NCBI GenBank assembly: GCA_020072585.1
Contig: JAIQGL010000011.1
Location: 124,001 to 188,000 of the forward strand
DNA length: 64,000 nucleotides
From: Terriglobia bacterium
GTDB taxonomy: Bacteria; Acidobacteriota; Terriglobia; Terriglobales; Acidobacteriaceae
Direction: 5' to 3'
The notes beneath the pieces are model-generated. The model searched no databases, was not told where the DNA came from, and was given only the letters and a program-made list of their open reading frames with translations. Shown in pieces: positions 26,192 through 34,104 of this stretch. Numbering within the stretch: position 1 is the first letter of the stretch; every line of letters starts with the position of its first letter. The position numbers were made by a program, and so were the translations under genes.

Positions 26192-26412
26192 CGGTGTTAT
26201 AGAACAATGGCAGAGTAGTAATTGAGTTCAGCAATGATACGCAAGCCCCATACCGATTGCTTCGCGACTCCGGCCACGTGCCAAGGAGCCGGGAAAGGTA
26301 CGTTCATGTAACGGGGGCAATCATTTACGCGTGGTTTTTGAGGCCTCCGATGCAAAAATCGGGGGCCTTTTAGTTTTTGCGGGCATTTCAGCATGCGCCG
26401 GCGTCAGGAAGT
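26192..26412 (+). promoter_or_regulatory. Leader of tRNA block 2 with terminator-like hairpin
   Basis: A possible TTGACG box lies near 26188. A leader containing GCAATGATACG follows. The hairpin at 26342-26367 pairs GGCCTCCGAT with ATCGGGGGCC around GCAAAA and is followed by TTTTAGTTTTTGCGG. Hairpin sequence, T-run and the trailing TTTTGCGG match the leader of block 1, so the element is probably functional rather than chance. Confidence 0.6.
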
Positions 26413-26484
26413 GGCAGCGTCGTCTAACGGCCAGGATGCGGTCCTTTCAAGGCTGAGATGGGAGTTCGATTCTCCCCGCTGCTA
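26413..26484 (+). tRNA. tRNA-Glu(TTC)
   Basis: Acceptor GGCAGCG pairs with CGCTGCT. Stem CGGTC/GGCTG (two G-U pairs) encloses CTTTCAA. The three bases after the discriminator are CCG, so CCA is not encoded, unlike most of the array. Confidence 0.9.
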
Positions 26485-26525
26485 CCGGGAGTTTGTGTGT
26501 TTGAACGGACTGATTGGAGGTGTGA

Positions 26526-26599
26526 TGCCGGGTCGTTCAATGGTAGGACGCGAGTCTTTGAAGCTCGTCATGAGCGTTCGATTCGCTCCCCGGCAGCCA
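26526..26599 (+). tRNA. tRNA-Gln(TTG)
   Basis: Acceptor TGCCGGG pairs with CCCGGCA. Stem CGAGT/GCTCG encloses CTTTGAA. Discriminator G, CCA encoded. Confidence 0.92.
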
Positions 26600-26692
26600 G
26601 ATTTGTCGTGAATTGAAAGCGAGGAGTGGTGAAGGCTACGGTTACTTCTCATTTAAAGAAAACACCGTAACTGATTGTTCCCTCCTCATGTT

Positions 26693-26768
26693 TGCGAGGT
26701 CATTTAACTGGATAGGATCACCGGCTCTGACCCGGTTCATGCAGGTTCGAATCCTGCCCTCGCAGCCA
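26693..26768 (+). tRNA. tRNA-Gln(CTG)
   Basis: Acceptor TGCGAGG pairs with CCTCGCA. Stem ACCGG/CCGGT encloses CTCTGAC. CCA is encoded. The 93-base spacer before it can fold (CGGTTAC with GTAACTG) and may be a decayed tRNA. Confidence 0.9.
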
Positions 26769-26778
26769 AATTGAGTAT

Positions 26779-26852
26779 GGTCGCAGAGTCTAGCGGCAGG
26801 ATGCCTGACTGTCTATCAGGAGGGACGGGTTCAACTCCCGTTGCGACCGCCA
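26779..26852 (+). tRNA. tRNA-Asp(GTC)
   Basis: Acceptor GGTCGCA pairs with TGCGACC. Stem CCTGA/TCAGG encloses CTGTCTA. Discriminator G, CCA encoded. Confidence 0.93.
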
Positions 26853-26864
26853 AGTTTTGATGAA

Positions 26865-26939
26865 GCGAGCATGGTATAGCGGCTGGTGCCTCGGGCCTCC
26901 AACCCGATGACGCGAGTTCAACTCTCGCTGCTCGCTCCA
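26865..26939 (+). tRNA. tRNA-Gly(TCC)
   Basis: Acceptor GCGAGCA pairs with TGCTCGC. Stem TCGGG/CCCGA encloses CCTCCAA. Discriminator T, CCA encoded. Confidence 0.93.
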
Positions 26940-26941
26940 AG

Positions 26942-27015
26942 GCGGAGTTCGTATAGGAGCAGTACCCCGGATCGCCAGTCCGGAAGCACGGGTGCAATTC
27001 CCGTACTCCGCTCCA
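26942..27015 (+). tRNA. tRNA-Gly(GCC) with C33
   Basis: Acceptor GCGGAGT pairs with ACTCCGC. Stem CCGGA/TCCGG encloses TCGCCAG; position 33 is C, as in tRNA-Ile(GAT) of block 1. T-loop is TGCAATT. The D arm (GTATAGGAGCAGTAC) is irregular. CCA is encoded. Confidence 0.85.
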
Positions 27016-27023
27016 CAGTTTGA

Positions 27024-27099
27024 GGTGGCGTAGCCAAGACAGAAAGGCGTCTGCCTGCAAAGCAGATCATCGGGAGTGCAATTCTCCCCGCCACCTCCA
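27024..27099 (+). tRNA. tRNA-Cys(GCA)
   Basis: Acceptor GGTGGCG pairs with CGCCACC. Stem TCTGC/GCAGA encloses CTGCAAA. T-loop TGCAATT; CCA is encoded. Confidence 0.92.
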
Positions 27100-27108
27100 G
27101 GGTTTTGT

Positions 27109-27180
27109 GCTGGTGTAGCTCAGTGGGAAGAGCGCGGGCCTCGTAAGTCCGTGATCGGCGTTCGAATCGCCGCGCCAGCT
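27109..27180 (+). tRNA. tRNA-Thr(CGT)
   Basis: Acceptor GCTGGTG pairs with CGCCAGC. Stem CGGGC/GTCCG encloses CTCGTAA. The bases after the discriminator are CCG, so CCA is not encoded. The next tRNA begins three bases later. Confidence 0.9.
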
Positions 27181-27182
27181 CC

Positions 27183-27257
27183 GCTGGTATAGCTCAACGG
27201 GAAGAGCAGGCGCATGGTAAGCGCCCGACCGCAGTTCGAGGCTGCGTGCCAGCTCCA
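27183..27257 (+). tRNA. tRNA-Thr(GGT)
   Basis: Acceptor GCTGGTA pairs with TGCCAGC. Stem GGCGC/GCGCC encloses ATGGTAA. T-loop TTCGAGG; CCA is encoded. Confidence 0.92.
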
Positions 27258-27264
27258 AGGTTTT

Positions 27265-27338
27265 GCTGGTCTAGCACAGTGGCAGTGCAGAGAGCTTGTA
27301 CCTCTCCGACGAGTGTTCGATTCACTCGACCAGCTCCA
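27265..27338 (+). tRNA. tRNA-Thr(TGT)
   Basis: Acceptor GCTGGTC pairs with GACCAGC. Stem GAGAG/CTCTC encloses CTTGTAC. CCA is encoded. Third Thr tRNA in a row. Confidence 0.92.
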
Positions 27339-27347
27339 GATTTCGAT

Positions 27348-27423
27348 GGCGGGATTGGCCGAATGGCTTAGGCACCGGATTGTGGCTCCGGTCACGAGAG
27401 TTCGATTCTCTCATCTCGCCCCA
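27348..27423 (+). tRNA. tRNA-His(GTG)
   Basis: Acceptor GCGGGAT pairs with ATCTCGC, with the His-specific extra G at 27348 opposite discriminator C. Stem CCGGA/TCCGG encloses TTGTGGC. CCA is encoded. Confidence 0.93.
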
Positions 27424-27426
27424 AGT

Positions 27427-27500
27427 GGGCGGTTCGTATAAGGGGATTATCCACGGCCTGCACCCGTGAGATGCGAGTTCGAGTCTCGCACCGTCCACCA
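27427..27500 (+). tRNA. tRNA-Ala(TGC)
   Basis: Acceptor GGGCGGT pairs with ACCGTCC (one G-U). Stem CACGG/CCGTG encloses CCTGCAC. The canonical Ala G3-U70 wobble is present. CCA is encoded. Confidence 0.92.
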
Positions 27501-27505
27501 GATTT

Positions 27506-27579
27506 GGCTCGTGAACTCGACGGTAGAGTGCTGGTCTGAAAAGCCGGTGGACACGGTTCAATTCCGTGACGAGCCACCA
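27506..27579 (+). tRNA. tRNA-Phe(GAA)
   Basis: Acceptor GGCTCGT pairs with ACGAGCC. Stem CTGGT/GCCGG (two wobbles) encloses CTGAAAA. CCA is encoded. Confidence 0.92.
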
Positions 27580-27585
27580 AAGATT

Positions 27586-27664
27586 CGGGGAGTGGCCTAG
27601 CCTGGTTGAAGGCACGTGCCTCGGGCGCACGAGATCGGGAGTTCGAATCTCCCCTCCCCGACCA
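27586..27664 (+). tRNA. tRNA-Pro(CGG)
   Basis: Acceptor CGGGGAG pairs with CTCCCCG. Stem CGTGC/GCACG encloses CTCGGGC. CCA is encoded. It is the last intact tRNA and lies 43 bases before rtcB; a decayed copy follows rtcB. Confidence 0.93.
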
Positions 27665-27706
27665 GAATTAGGTGCAAGGTTCGTTGAGCGCAAAAAGGAA
27701 GAGACG

Positions 27707-28936
27707 ATGACAGACAAAACATACAACGTGATCAAGCTCGAAAACGGCGTACCGATCAAGGCGTGGACCAAGGGAGTCCCGCTGGAAGATGCTGCACGTC
27801 AGCAGCTTCTGAACGTTGCGCAGCTGCCCTTCATCTACAGGTGGGTGGCGGCGATGCCCGACGTGCATTGGGGTATCGGCGCTACTGTGGGCAGCGTGAT
27901 TCCCACGCGCGGGGCGATCATTCCCGCGGCTGTCGGCGTCGACATTGGTTGCGGCATGATGGCAGTAAAGACTTCTCTTCATGCCAACCATCTGCCGGAC
28001 GATCTGCACGGGATCCGCACCGCCATTGAAAAGGCAGTGCCGCACGGGCGAACCGACAACGGCGGTAAGAACGACCGTGGCGCGTGGTCGGACGCTCCCG
28101 CGCATCATCTTGACGTGTGGGCGACGATGGAGCCGGCATACAAGGCGATCATCGACAAGTATCCCAAGCTGAACCATGTGCAGCGCATCAATCACCTGGG
28201 AACGTTGGGAACTGGAAACCACTTCATCGAGGTCTGCCTTGATGAAAACGAGAACGTGTGGTTCCTATTGCACTCGGGATCGCGTGGAGTAGGCAATCGT
28301 TTCGGGACGTTTTTCATCGAGCTGGCCAAGAATGACATGCGCCAGTGGATGATTAACCTGCCGGACCAGGATCTCGCCTATCTGCCGCAGGGCACCGAGC
28401 ACTTCGAGGACTACGTCCGTGCGGTGCACTGGGCACAGGACTATGCACTGGCCAATCGCGATCTGATGATGCGCAACATGATCGCGGCCGTGCAGGGATC
28501 GGGAGAAGTCCCGGCGTTCGAAACCAATGTGGAAGTCGTGAGCTGCCATCACAACTACGTGACCTGGGAGCACCACTATGGCGAGAATGTCCTGATCACG
28601 CGTAAGGGCGCCGTTCGAGCGCGTGAGGGCGACATGGGAATCATTCCCGGCAGCATGGGAGCGCGCTCATACATCGTGCGCGGCAAGGGCAATCCGGAAA
28701 GCTTCATGAGCTGCAGCCATGGAGCGGGACGTGCCATGTCGCGCGCCGAGGCGAAGCGCCGCTTCACACTGGATGACCACGCGAAGGCAACGGCCGGCGT
28801 CGAATGCCGTAAGGACGCGGACGTCATCGACGAAACCCCGATGGCGTACAAGTCCATCGACGCCGTGATGGAAGCGCAGCGCGATCTGGTGGACGTGGTG
28901 CACACTCTTCGCCAGGTGGTCTGCGTGAAGGGATGA
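27707..28936 (+). CDS. rtcB: RNA-splicing ligase RtcB
   Basis: A 409-residue protein from ATG 27707, with AAGGAAGAG just upstream. The RtcB active site is complete: AVGVDIGCGMM (Asp and Cys metal ligands, near residue 79), NHLGTLGTGNHFIE, HHNY near 281, and CSHGAGR (guanylylated His, near 334). RtcB joins 2',3'-cyclic phosphate ends to 5'-OH ends using GTP and Mn2+, and repairs or splices tRNAs. Placement directly after 26 tRNA genes strongly suggests repair of cleaved tRNAs. No archease gene adjoins. Flanking by tRNA-Pro and a degenerate copy hints at insertion. Confidence 0.95.
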   Translation: MTDKTYNVIKLENGVPIKAWTKGVPLEDAARQQLLNVAQLPFIYRWVAAMPDVHWGIGATVGSVIPTRGAIIPAAVGVDIGCGMMAVKTSLHANHLPDDLHGIRTAIEKAVPHGRTDNGGKNDRGAWSDAPAHHLDVWATMEPAYKAIIDKYPKLNHVQRINHLGTLGTGNHFIEVCLDENENVWFLLHSGSRGVGNRFGTFFIELAKNDMRQWMINLPDQDLAYLPQGTEHFEDYVRAVHWAQDYALANRDLMMRNMIAAVQGSGEVPAFETNVEVVSCHHNYVTWEHHYGENVLITRKGAVRAREGDMGIIPGSMGARSYIVRGKGNPESFMSCSHGAGRAMSRAEAKRRFTLDDHAKATAGVECRKDADVIDETPMAYKSIDAVMEAQRDLVDVVHTLRQVVCVKG

Positions 28937-29012
28937 ACAGGGGAGGGTTCGAAAGGCCCTCTCCAACAATCCTGGTGTAGGGTAGCGGCCACGCCTGATT
29001 CGCCAACAAGCT

Positions 29013-29087
29013 CGGGAGTGGCTTAGCTTGGTTGAAGGCGCGTGCTTCGGGGGAAGATTGGGAGTCCGAATCTCCGCTTCCCGACCA
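29013..29087 (+). pseudogene. Degenerate tRNA-Pro copy
   Basis: The sequence aligns along its length with tRNA-Pro(CGG) at 27586-27664, sharing GGTTGAAGGC and the CCCGACCA end. Bases are lost in the anticodon arm, so the stem CGTGC no longer has a partner, and the T stem and acceptor carry mismatches. About 40 bases upstream, GGTGTAGGGTAGCGGCCACG resembles a further tRNA 5' half. Confidence 0.7.
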
Positions 29088-29134
29088 GATCGTTAGCTAA
29101 GTCTAGTTTTTGTCACTAGCAGAAGAGGAATGCC

Positions 29135-30016
29135 ATGAAACCACTTTCCTTGTCAGATTTCCGCGCCCGGCGATATATGCTCGAAAAGAAGGACTTCGCG
29201 ATGGCATCTGGCCGCTACGGAGGGCCAACAAACCTCATCGACAAAGCCACTTGGAAGAGTATCGTCAGTCTGCCCGACGACGTGAGTATCCGCACTTCGG
29301 ACAAGTATGGTGGTCAACTCGAGACCATGTGGGACTACTGGGGCATGTGGACTCGTGTAATTGGGGGCGTTCAAGCCCTCAGCAAGAAGCCACAAGAATC
29401 GGCGATGGCGATAGCGGCTTTGGACGCTTGTGACGAATTTCAAGCAGCCACGTACGCCTCACTGGTTGGCTACTATCGCGTAGCCTTCTCGTGTCTGCGC
29501 AATGTACTAGAACAAATGACAATCGCGACACAACTCAGCCTCAGTCAAGACCCGAAGGATTTCGCAGACTGGAGAGGAGGGGACGAACGAATCAAGTTTG
29601 GGTGGGCCTGCGATTTCCTTCAGAAGAACGCAGTTGTGGCAGGACTCGAACTGCACCTGAAGACTACGACAAAGGACACGCTATTTGATCAGACCCCCAA
29701 GGGACTGGCTCGCAGATTCTTTCGACTTGTCTCAAAGTACACACACGGGACATCTGGTTTCGCAGACGGAGACGTGCGGGAAAGCAACGGGCCGATCTTC
29801 CTGCCCAAAACCTTCCTTGAATGGTGTGTTGCAGCTTTGAAAACTTATTTGATTGCCCTCCACGAACTTAAACTCGCACACTCGCAACTCGATGCCCTGC
29901 CGTGGGGTCCACCGGACTTGAGCCTTAACGAATTCCGTCGCAGCGTGCTTGCAAACATACCTTCGACCGATCAGGAGCGGCCATTTTTTCAAGCCCTCGT
30001 CGACTTTTGGATCTGA
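29135..30016 (+). CDS. Hypothetical protein downstream of the tRNA array
   Basis: A 293-residue soluble protein from ATG 29135, with AGAGGAATGCC upstream. I recognise no family. Features are a long helical centre (ATYASLVGYYRVAFSCLRNV) and a FFRLVSKYTHGTSG segment that recalls C-terminal parts of helical defence or DUF5677-like proteins. No catalytic motif or membrane segment is visible. It is the last gene of the tRNA island before insertion-sequence debris. Confidence 0.6.
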   Translation: MKPLSLSDFRARRYMLEKKDFAMASGRYGGPTNLIDKATWKSIVSLPDDVSIRTSDKYGGQLETMWDYWGMWTRVIGGVQALSKKPQESAMAIAALDACDEFQAATYASLVGYYRVAFSCLRNVLEQMTIATQLSLSQDPKDFADWRGGDERIKFGWACDFLQKNAVVAGLELHLKTTTKDTLFDQTPKGLARRFFRLVSKYTHGTSGFADGDVRESNGPIFLPKTFLEWCVAALKTYLIALHELKLAHSQLDALPWGPPDLSLNEFRRSVLANIPSTDQERPFFQALVDFWI

Positions 30017-30059
30017 ACAGCATATCGAGTAAGTGATCCCGGTCTCGCTGGCCGGGACA

Positions 30060-30160
30060 GCTGAACTACCATCAGCATATCTGGGCAACAATCGGTACCA
30101 ATCTTTCTTTTTTCATCTCATTCCTATAGCTATCATGTGATATCAATCGCAAAAATCACT
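30060..30160. repeat. Left copy of island-flanking repeat (IS-end-like)
   Basis: CAGCATATCTGGGC followed by ATCGGTACCAATCTTTC, TTTTTTCATCT and ATCATGTGATATCAATCG. The same elements in the same order and orientation recur at 56,315-56,405. They resemble the repeated ends of an insertion sequence. The rest of 30,161-30,355 shows no supported gene. Confidence 0.6.
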
Positions 30161-30355
30161 GCCCCCTGGTGGTAACAGGTGAGTGCTGACTCTTGGTTCT
30201 TACACCTTGCAGAAGTGTCTGGGAATGTGCGGGTTACTGCCGAGAGTGCAGGAAATAGGGATTGCCTGATTTCGACGAGCTACGAAAGTCCACCTTTGGA
30301 ACAGGCTTCAATGCGAGTGGCTGGCAAACTACAGCGGACTCAAAGCGGCCATTCG

Positions 30356-32254
30356 CTATTTGCCTGATCCGCAAAACTCGTGGGTGGAAGCGGTGGGGTG
30401 GATGGCGGCAGAGCTGGACTGGCGGCGGGACACGAAGAAATCAAAGATGGCAGAGTGGACTCTGGCGGTGCAGGCTTTCACGGATTCACGATCGGTCTTG
30501 CATTCCACTTCGGGCAGCAAAGGAGGCTGATAGGGGGCATCAATTCCTGTAAATCCTGCAATCTCCCCGTTGCGGGCACGTTTGTATAATCCTTTTGGAT
30601 CGCGCTGTTCGCATACTTTAAGCGGGGCATTCACATACACTTCGAGAAAATAAGGAATGCTTCTCCGAATCTCGGCTCTTACATCCCGATAGGGAGAAAT
30701 TGCGGCAACCAATACAATGATCCCGTGCTTCGCCAATAATTGAGCGACAAACGCTATTCTGCGAATATTCTCACGGCGATCTTCTGGGCTGAAGCCGAGA
30801 TCATTGTTCAGTTTATTGCGTATGACATCGCCATCCAGCGTCTCCACTTTAAAGCCTTGCGCCAGTAGCTCGATATACACAGCATTGCAAATGGTGCTTT
30901 TGCCGGCGCCGCTCAACCCTGTAAACCACACTATAAGACCGGCAGGCTGGCCGAGCAGCAGGGAGGAGGGCTCGCCCCTATTCTTTTCATCGGCTTTAGC
31001 GATGACCTGTTCTGAAACGATTCCCGCCGCGATCGTATCGTTCGTGCCAGGATCAATCAGGATGAAGCCGCCCATGGCACGGTTCGCCGAATATGGCTCG
31101 AAGAACATCGGTTGATGTGTTTCAATTTCCACTCTGCCGATGTCGTTTTGTTCCAGTATATTGGCCGCTTTGGCGCTGAATCGATGGATGTCACATTGGT
31201 CAAGTACGTTCGATATGCTGCAACATAGGACCCTGGTGTGTTGTTTAAGTAAGTAAAGCGCATTTGTGCGAAGCGGTACCGGCGACATCCAGATCAGTTC
31301 GGCAATGAACCGGTTCGATATCGCAGGCATTTTTCGAGGGTCGACAAGCATGTCTCCTCTCCCTAAATCTATGTGATCTTCCAACGTAAGCGCCACAGAT
31401 TGCGGAGAAGATGCTTCTTGGAGTGACTGCTTATACAACATAATTTCCCGGATCCGGGTGCGATGGCCCGAAGGGAGAGCGACAACTTCTTGCTGCCTTC
31501 TTACTGTTCCTGATGCAATCTGTCCGGCATATCCGCGAAAATTAGGGCTGGAACGGATTACGCTTTGTACGGGAAACCTGAAGGCAACATCGTCCAGGCT
31601 GTCTTCCACGTCGATTGCTTCCAGAAGCTCTAGGAGTGTAGGTCCGGTATACCAGCGGATGTTTGCGCTGGGACGAACAACGTTTTCTCCGACCAAGGCG
31701 CTGATCGGAATAAAATGTTTTTGCGCACCCTTCATGAAAGCGGTGCATTCTTCAAATTCATTTCGGATTCTGCTGAATACCTGCTCAGAGTAGCCCGTCA
31801 GATCCATTTTATTCACTGCCAGCACCACACAGCGTATTCCCAGCAGCCAAATAATGTAGGCATGGCGCCGCGTCTGCGGAAGGAGACCTTTTTGGGCATC
31901 CACCAGCAGAACCGCCAGATCGGCGGTGGATGCTCCCGTCACCATATTCCGCGTATATTCCTCATGACCTGGTGTGTCAGCGATAATGAATTTTCTTTTG
32001 TTTGTGGAAAAGTAACGGTATGCGACGTCGATGGTAATTGCTTGTTCCCGTTCTGCGCGAAGGCCGTCCGTGACCAGGGACAAATCGATCTGCCGGCCTC
32101 TTTCCTGGGAAGCTTTCCGGACCGAATCCAACTGGTCCTCATAGATGCCTTGCGATTCGTAAAGCAGCCGTCCGATGAGCGTGGATTTGCCGTCGTCCAC
32201 GCTGCCGGCGGTGAGAAAACGCAAAAGCCCTCTTGGTCCGGCAGGGCACATCAA
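30356..32254 (-). CDS. cysNC: Bifunctional sulfate adenylyltransferase subunit 1 / APS kinase (CysNC)
   Basis: A 632-residue fusion. Residues 1-~430 form an EF-Tu-like GTPase: G1 [21 protein letters not shown], and NKMD. The C-terminal ~200 residues form an APS kinase with Walker [11 protein letters not shown] and [16 protein letters not shown]. With CysD it makes adenosine 5'-phosphosulfate, then phosphorylates it to PAPS, the universal sulfate donor. It overlaps cysD by 4 bases. Co-location with a sulfotransferase points to PAPS supply for sulfating the cluster product rather than cysteine synthesis, since no reductase genes are present. Confidence 0.96.
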   Translation of the reverse strand: MMCPAGPRGLLRFLTAGSVDDGKSTLIGRLLYESQGIYEDQLDSVRKASQERGRQIDLSLVTDGLRAEREQAITIDVAYRYFSTNKRKFIIADTPGHEEYTRNMVTGASTADLAVLLVDAQKGLLPQTRRHAYIIWLLGIRCVVLAVNKMDLTGYSEQVFSRIRNEFEECTAFMKGAQKHFIPISALVGENVVRPSANIRWYTGPTLLELLEAIDVEDSLDDVAFRFPVQSVIRSSPNFRGYAGQIASGTVRRQQEVVALPSGHRTRIREIMLYKQSLQEASSPQSVALTLEDHIDLGRGDMLVDPRKMPAISNRFIAELIWMSPVPLRTNALYLLKQHTRVLCCSISNVLDQCDIHRFSAKAANILEQNDIGRVEIETHQPMFFEPYSANRAMGGFILIDPGTNDTIAAGIVSEQVIAKADEKNRGEPSSLLLGQPAGLIVWFTGLSGAGKSTICNAVYIELLAQGFKVETLDGDVIRNKLNNDLGFSPEDRRENIRRIAFVAQLLAKHGIIVLVAAISPYRDVRAEIRRSIPYFLEVYVNAPLKVCEQRDPKGLYKRARNGEIAGFTGIDAPYQPPLLPEVECKTDRESVKACTARVHSAIFDFFVSRRQSSSAAIHPTASTHEFCGSGK

Positions 32255-33201
32255 AAGTATCCTTCCCGCTTTTTTAGTTCCATGGAAGCTTCCTGGTCAT
32301 GATCGATAACGCGGTTCTCTCGCTCGGAGCGCCGGAAGCCCTTCAGTTCCTTGATGATCTTGGGGATGGTATCCGCCTGCGAAGGAATCGCTCCAGTGCA
32401 ATACGTACAGCCCAGGGAGCGCATGCGGCACATAACTTTCACGGGTTTCTCTCCCGGGAGCAATGGAACCATGTTCTCTGTTGGGATCAGAGATTTGCCC
32501 CGCACGATCACTTCACGCTCGCGCGCCAGATATAGCGGGACCACTGGAATCTTCTCGGCCTCGATGTATTGCCATATATCCAGTTCTGTCCAGTTGGACA
32601 GAGGAAAAATCCGGATGCTTTGGTTGCCCCGAATACGGCCATTGAACACGTTCCATATTTCCGGCCGCTGGTTTTTCGGATCCCATTGGCCGAAGGCATC
32701 GCGAAGAGAAAAGATGCGCTCCTTGGCGCGAGATTTTTCCTCGTCTCTTCGCGCCCCGCCAATTGCGGCGTCAATGCCATATTTCTTTAATGCATCCAGC
32801 AGCGCCTGCGTTTTGAGCAAACCGCAACAGCGCTGCGTGCCCAAAAGAAATGGGTTTGCTCCATCGCGAATTGCCGCAGTGTTGGTATGAACAATCAGTT
32901 CCACGCCAAGTTTCCGGCAATAGGCATCGCGAAATTCAATCATTTCGCGAAATTTGAAGGTCGTATCCACGTGCAACAGGGGAAATGGCACGTTGCCTGG
33001 ATAGAAGGCTTTTTGGGCCAACCGGAGCATGACTGAGGAATCTTTTCCGACGGAATACAGCATCGCCGGACCAGAGAATTCCGCCGCGACCTCGCGCAGA
33101 ATGTGGATGCTTTCCGCCTCCAGCATGTCCAGATGCGAGAGCCGCCTTATCCCAGGGGGGCCGATCAAATCGGATTGTGAAATGGAAGTAAGGGCTGCCA
33201 T
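32251..33201 (-). CDS. cysD: Sulfate adenylyltransferase subunit 2 (CysD)
   Basis: A 316-residue PP-loop ATP pyrophosphatase: [11 protein letters not shown] (PP motif), [33 protein letters not shown] and the C-terminal RERENRVID segment. It adenylates sulfate, driven by the CysN GTPase. Its stop overlaps the cysNC start by 4 bases. Length is normal. Confidence 0.96.
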   Translation of the reverse strand: MAALTSISQSDLIGPPGIRRLSHLDMLEAESIHILREVAAEFSGPAMLYSVGKDSSVMLRLAQKAFYPGNVPFPLLHVDTTFKFREMIEFRDAYCRKLGVELIVHTNTAAIRDGANPFLLGTQRCCGLLKTQALLDALKKYGIDAAIGGARRDEEKSRAKERIFSLRDAFGQWDPKNQRPEIWNVFNGRIRGNQSIRIFPLSNWTELDIWQYIEAEKIPVVPLYLAREREVIVRGKSLIPTENMVPLLPGEKPVKVMCRMRSLGCTYCTGAIPSQADTIPKIIKELKGFRRSERENRVIDHDQEASMELKKREGYF

Positions 33202-33232
33202 CGTCAGCTTGCACCGCCTGGGTCCTGGAGAA

Positions 33233-34030
33233 TTATGCGTGCAGTGGGCAGGAGCATTCTGCTGTCACGCTGTTCCACAGCGCTATTCTTGCTTGGAGTG
33301 CTTCATTGGCAGCGGCAGTTGCTTCTTCCCAAAGCCGGGCGTCGTCTCCGCACAACTCGCACACCAGGCTGTGCGCCAGCGGGCCGTGGTCATCGCCATC
33401 AAGTTCGATATGCCGTTGCAGGTAATAATAAAACAGTTCCAAACCGGGAATGCTCTGCTTCATTTCGCGAACGATAGCGCTAAACATCTGGGGAATGAGA
33501 TCCTCGCGCCCGAATGCGAATGCAGCCGCAACCTGGTGGAGCTTTTTGCTATGGATGATGCGAAAAGTGCTTTTGACGAATTCACGGGCTCCTGCGGGAG
33601 CATCGCTTTGCTCCAGGGCTGCCGCTATGGAGTACCCTAGTTGAAGATGGCGCAGAAAGCGGTCCATGCAAGCCATACCAGCCCCGGCTTCGCACATTGC
33701 CGACCGGTAGATAGAAAAGTGGCTGGCTGGCTTTCCCTCGGGGTCCAGATCGCTTTCTTCATCGCGAACAATATCATTGATGAGGCGGCCACCTGCGTGT
33801 TCCCGTGGGATCCATGGCACTTCAACGCACGTAATTCCTCTCTGTAAAGCTTTCAAGAGAGACATAAAATCCCATACGGCAAAGACATGGATTTCCATGA
33901 ATTTCCGTAAATTCTCCAGGCTGGTAATGCTGGAGTATATGGGATGGTTGTGAAGTTGATTTCTCAGTGATTGAGTTTTCTCAAATAAGGCATTTAGTTC
34001 TTTGCGGGTCTCTTTCATAGATCCTCTCAT
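33233..34030 (-). CDS. DUF3050 (heme-oxygenase-like fold) protein
   Basis: A 265-residue protein (an internal ATG at 34018 is possible). It has [36 protein letters not shown], and [13 protein letters not shown] near the C-terminus. These His/Glu-containing helices fit DUF3050, a heme-oxygenase-like family. Related HDO-type folds include di-iron oxidases, so an oxidative tailoring role is possible: conserved His, Glu and Asp are present, but I cannot verify a metal site. It lies 31 bases upstream of cysD in the operon. Confidence 0.8.
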   Translation of the reverse strand: MRGSMKETRKELNALFEKTQSLRNQLHNHPIYSSITSLENLRKFMEIHVFAVWDFMSLLKALQRGITCVEVPWIPREHAGGRLINDIVRDEESDLDPEGKPASHFSIYRSAMCEAGAGMACMDRFLRHLQLGYSIAAALEQSDAPAGAREFVKSTFRIIHSKKLHQVAAAFAFGREDLIPQMFSAIVREMKQSIPGLELFYYYLQRHIELDGDDHGPLAHSLVCELCGDDARLWEEATAAANEALQARIALWNSVTAECSCPLHA

Positions 34031-34104
34031 TCAAAAATGAAGATCACACCTGTGGATGGGAAATGAATCGCGTGGCGGATGGGAGGTTTGGAATCCGGGG
34101 GCCG

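Noticed and set aside
23652-27664. Regularly spaced repeats read as a possible CRISPR array
   Set aside because: The repeated TTCGA-containing segments are tRNA T arms; spacing and anticodon differences fit tRNA genes and no cas gene is present.
27322-27771. Long minus-strand frame across tRNA genes and rtcB start
   Set aside because: It is antisense to seven tRNA or ligase segments; its residues are reverse-complement tRNA text. Other frames of 60-113 codons over the array (for example 24259-24600) are rejected for the same reason.
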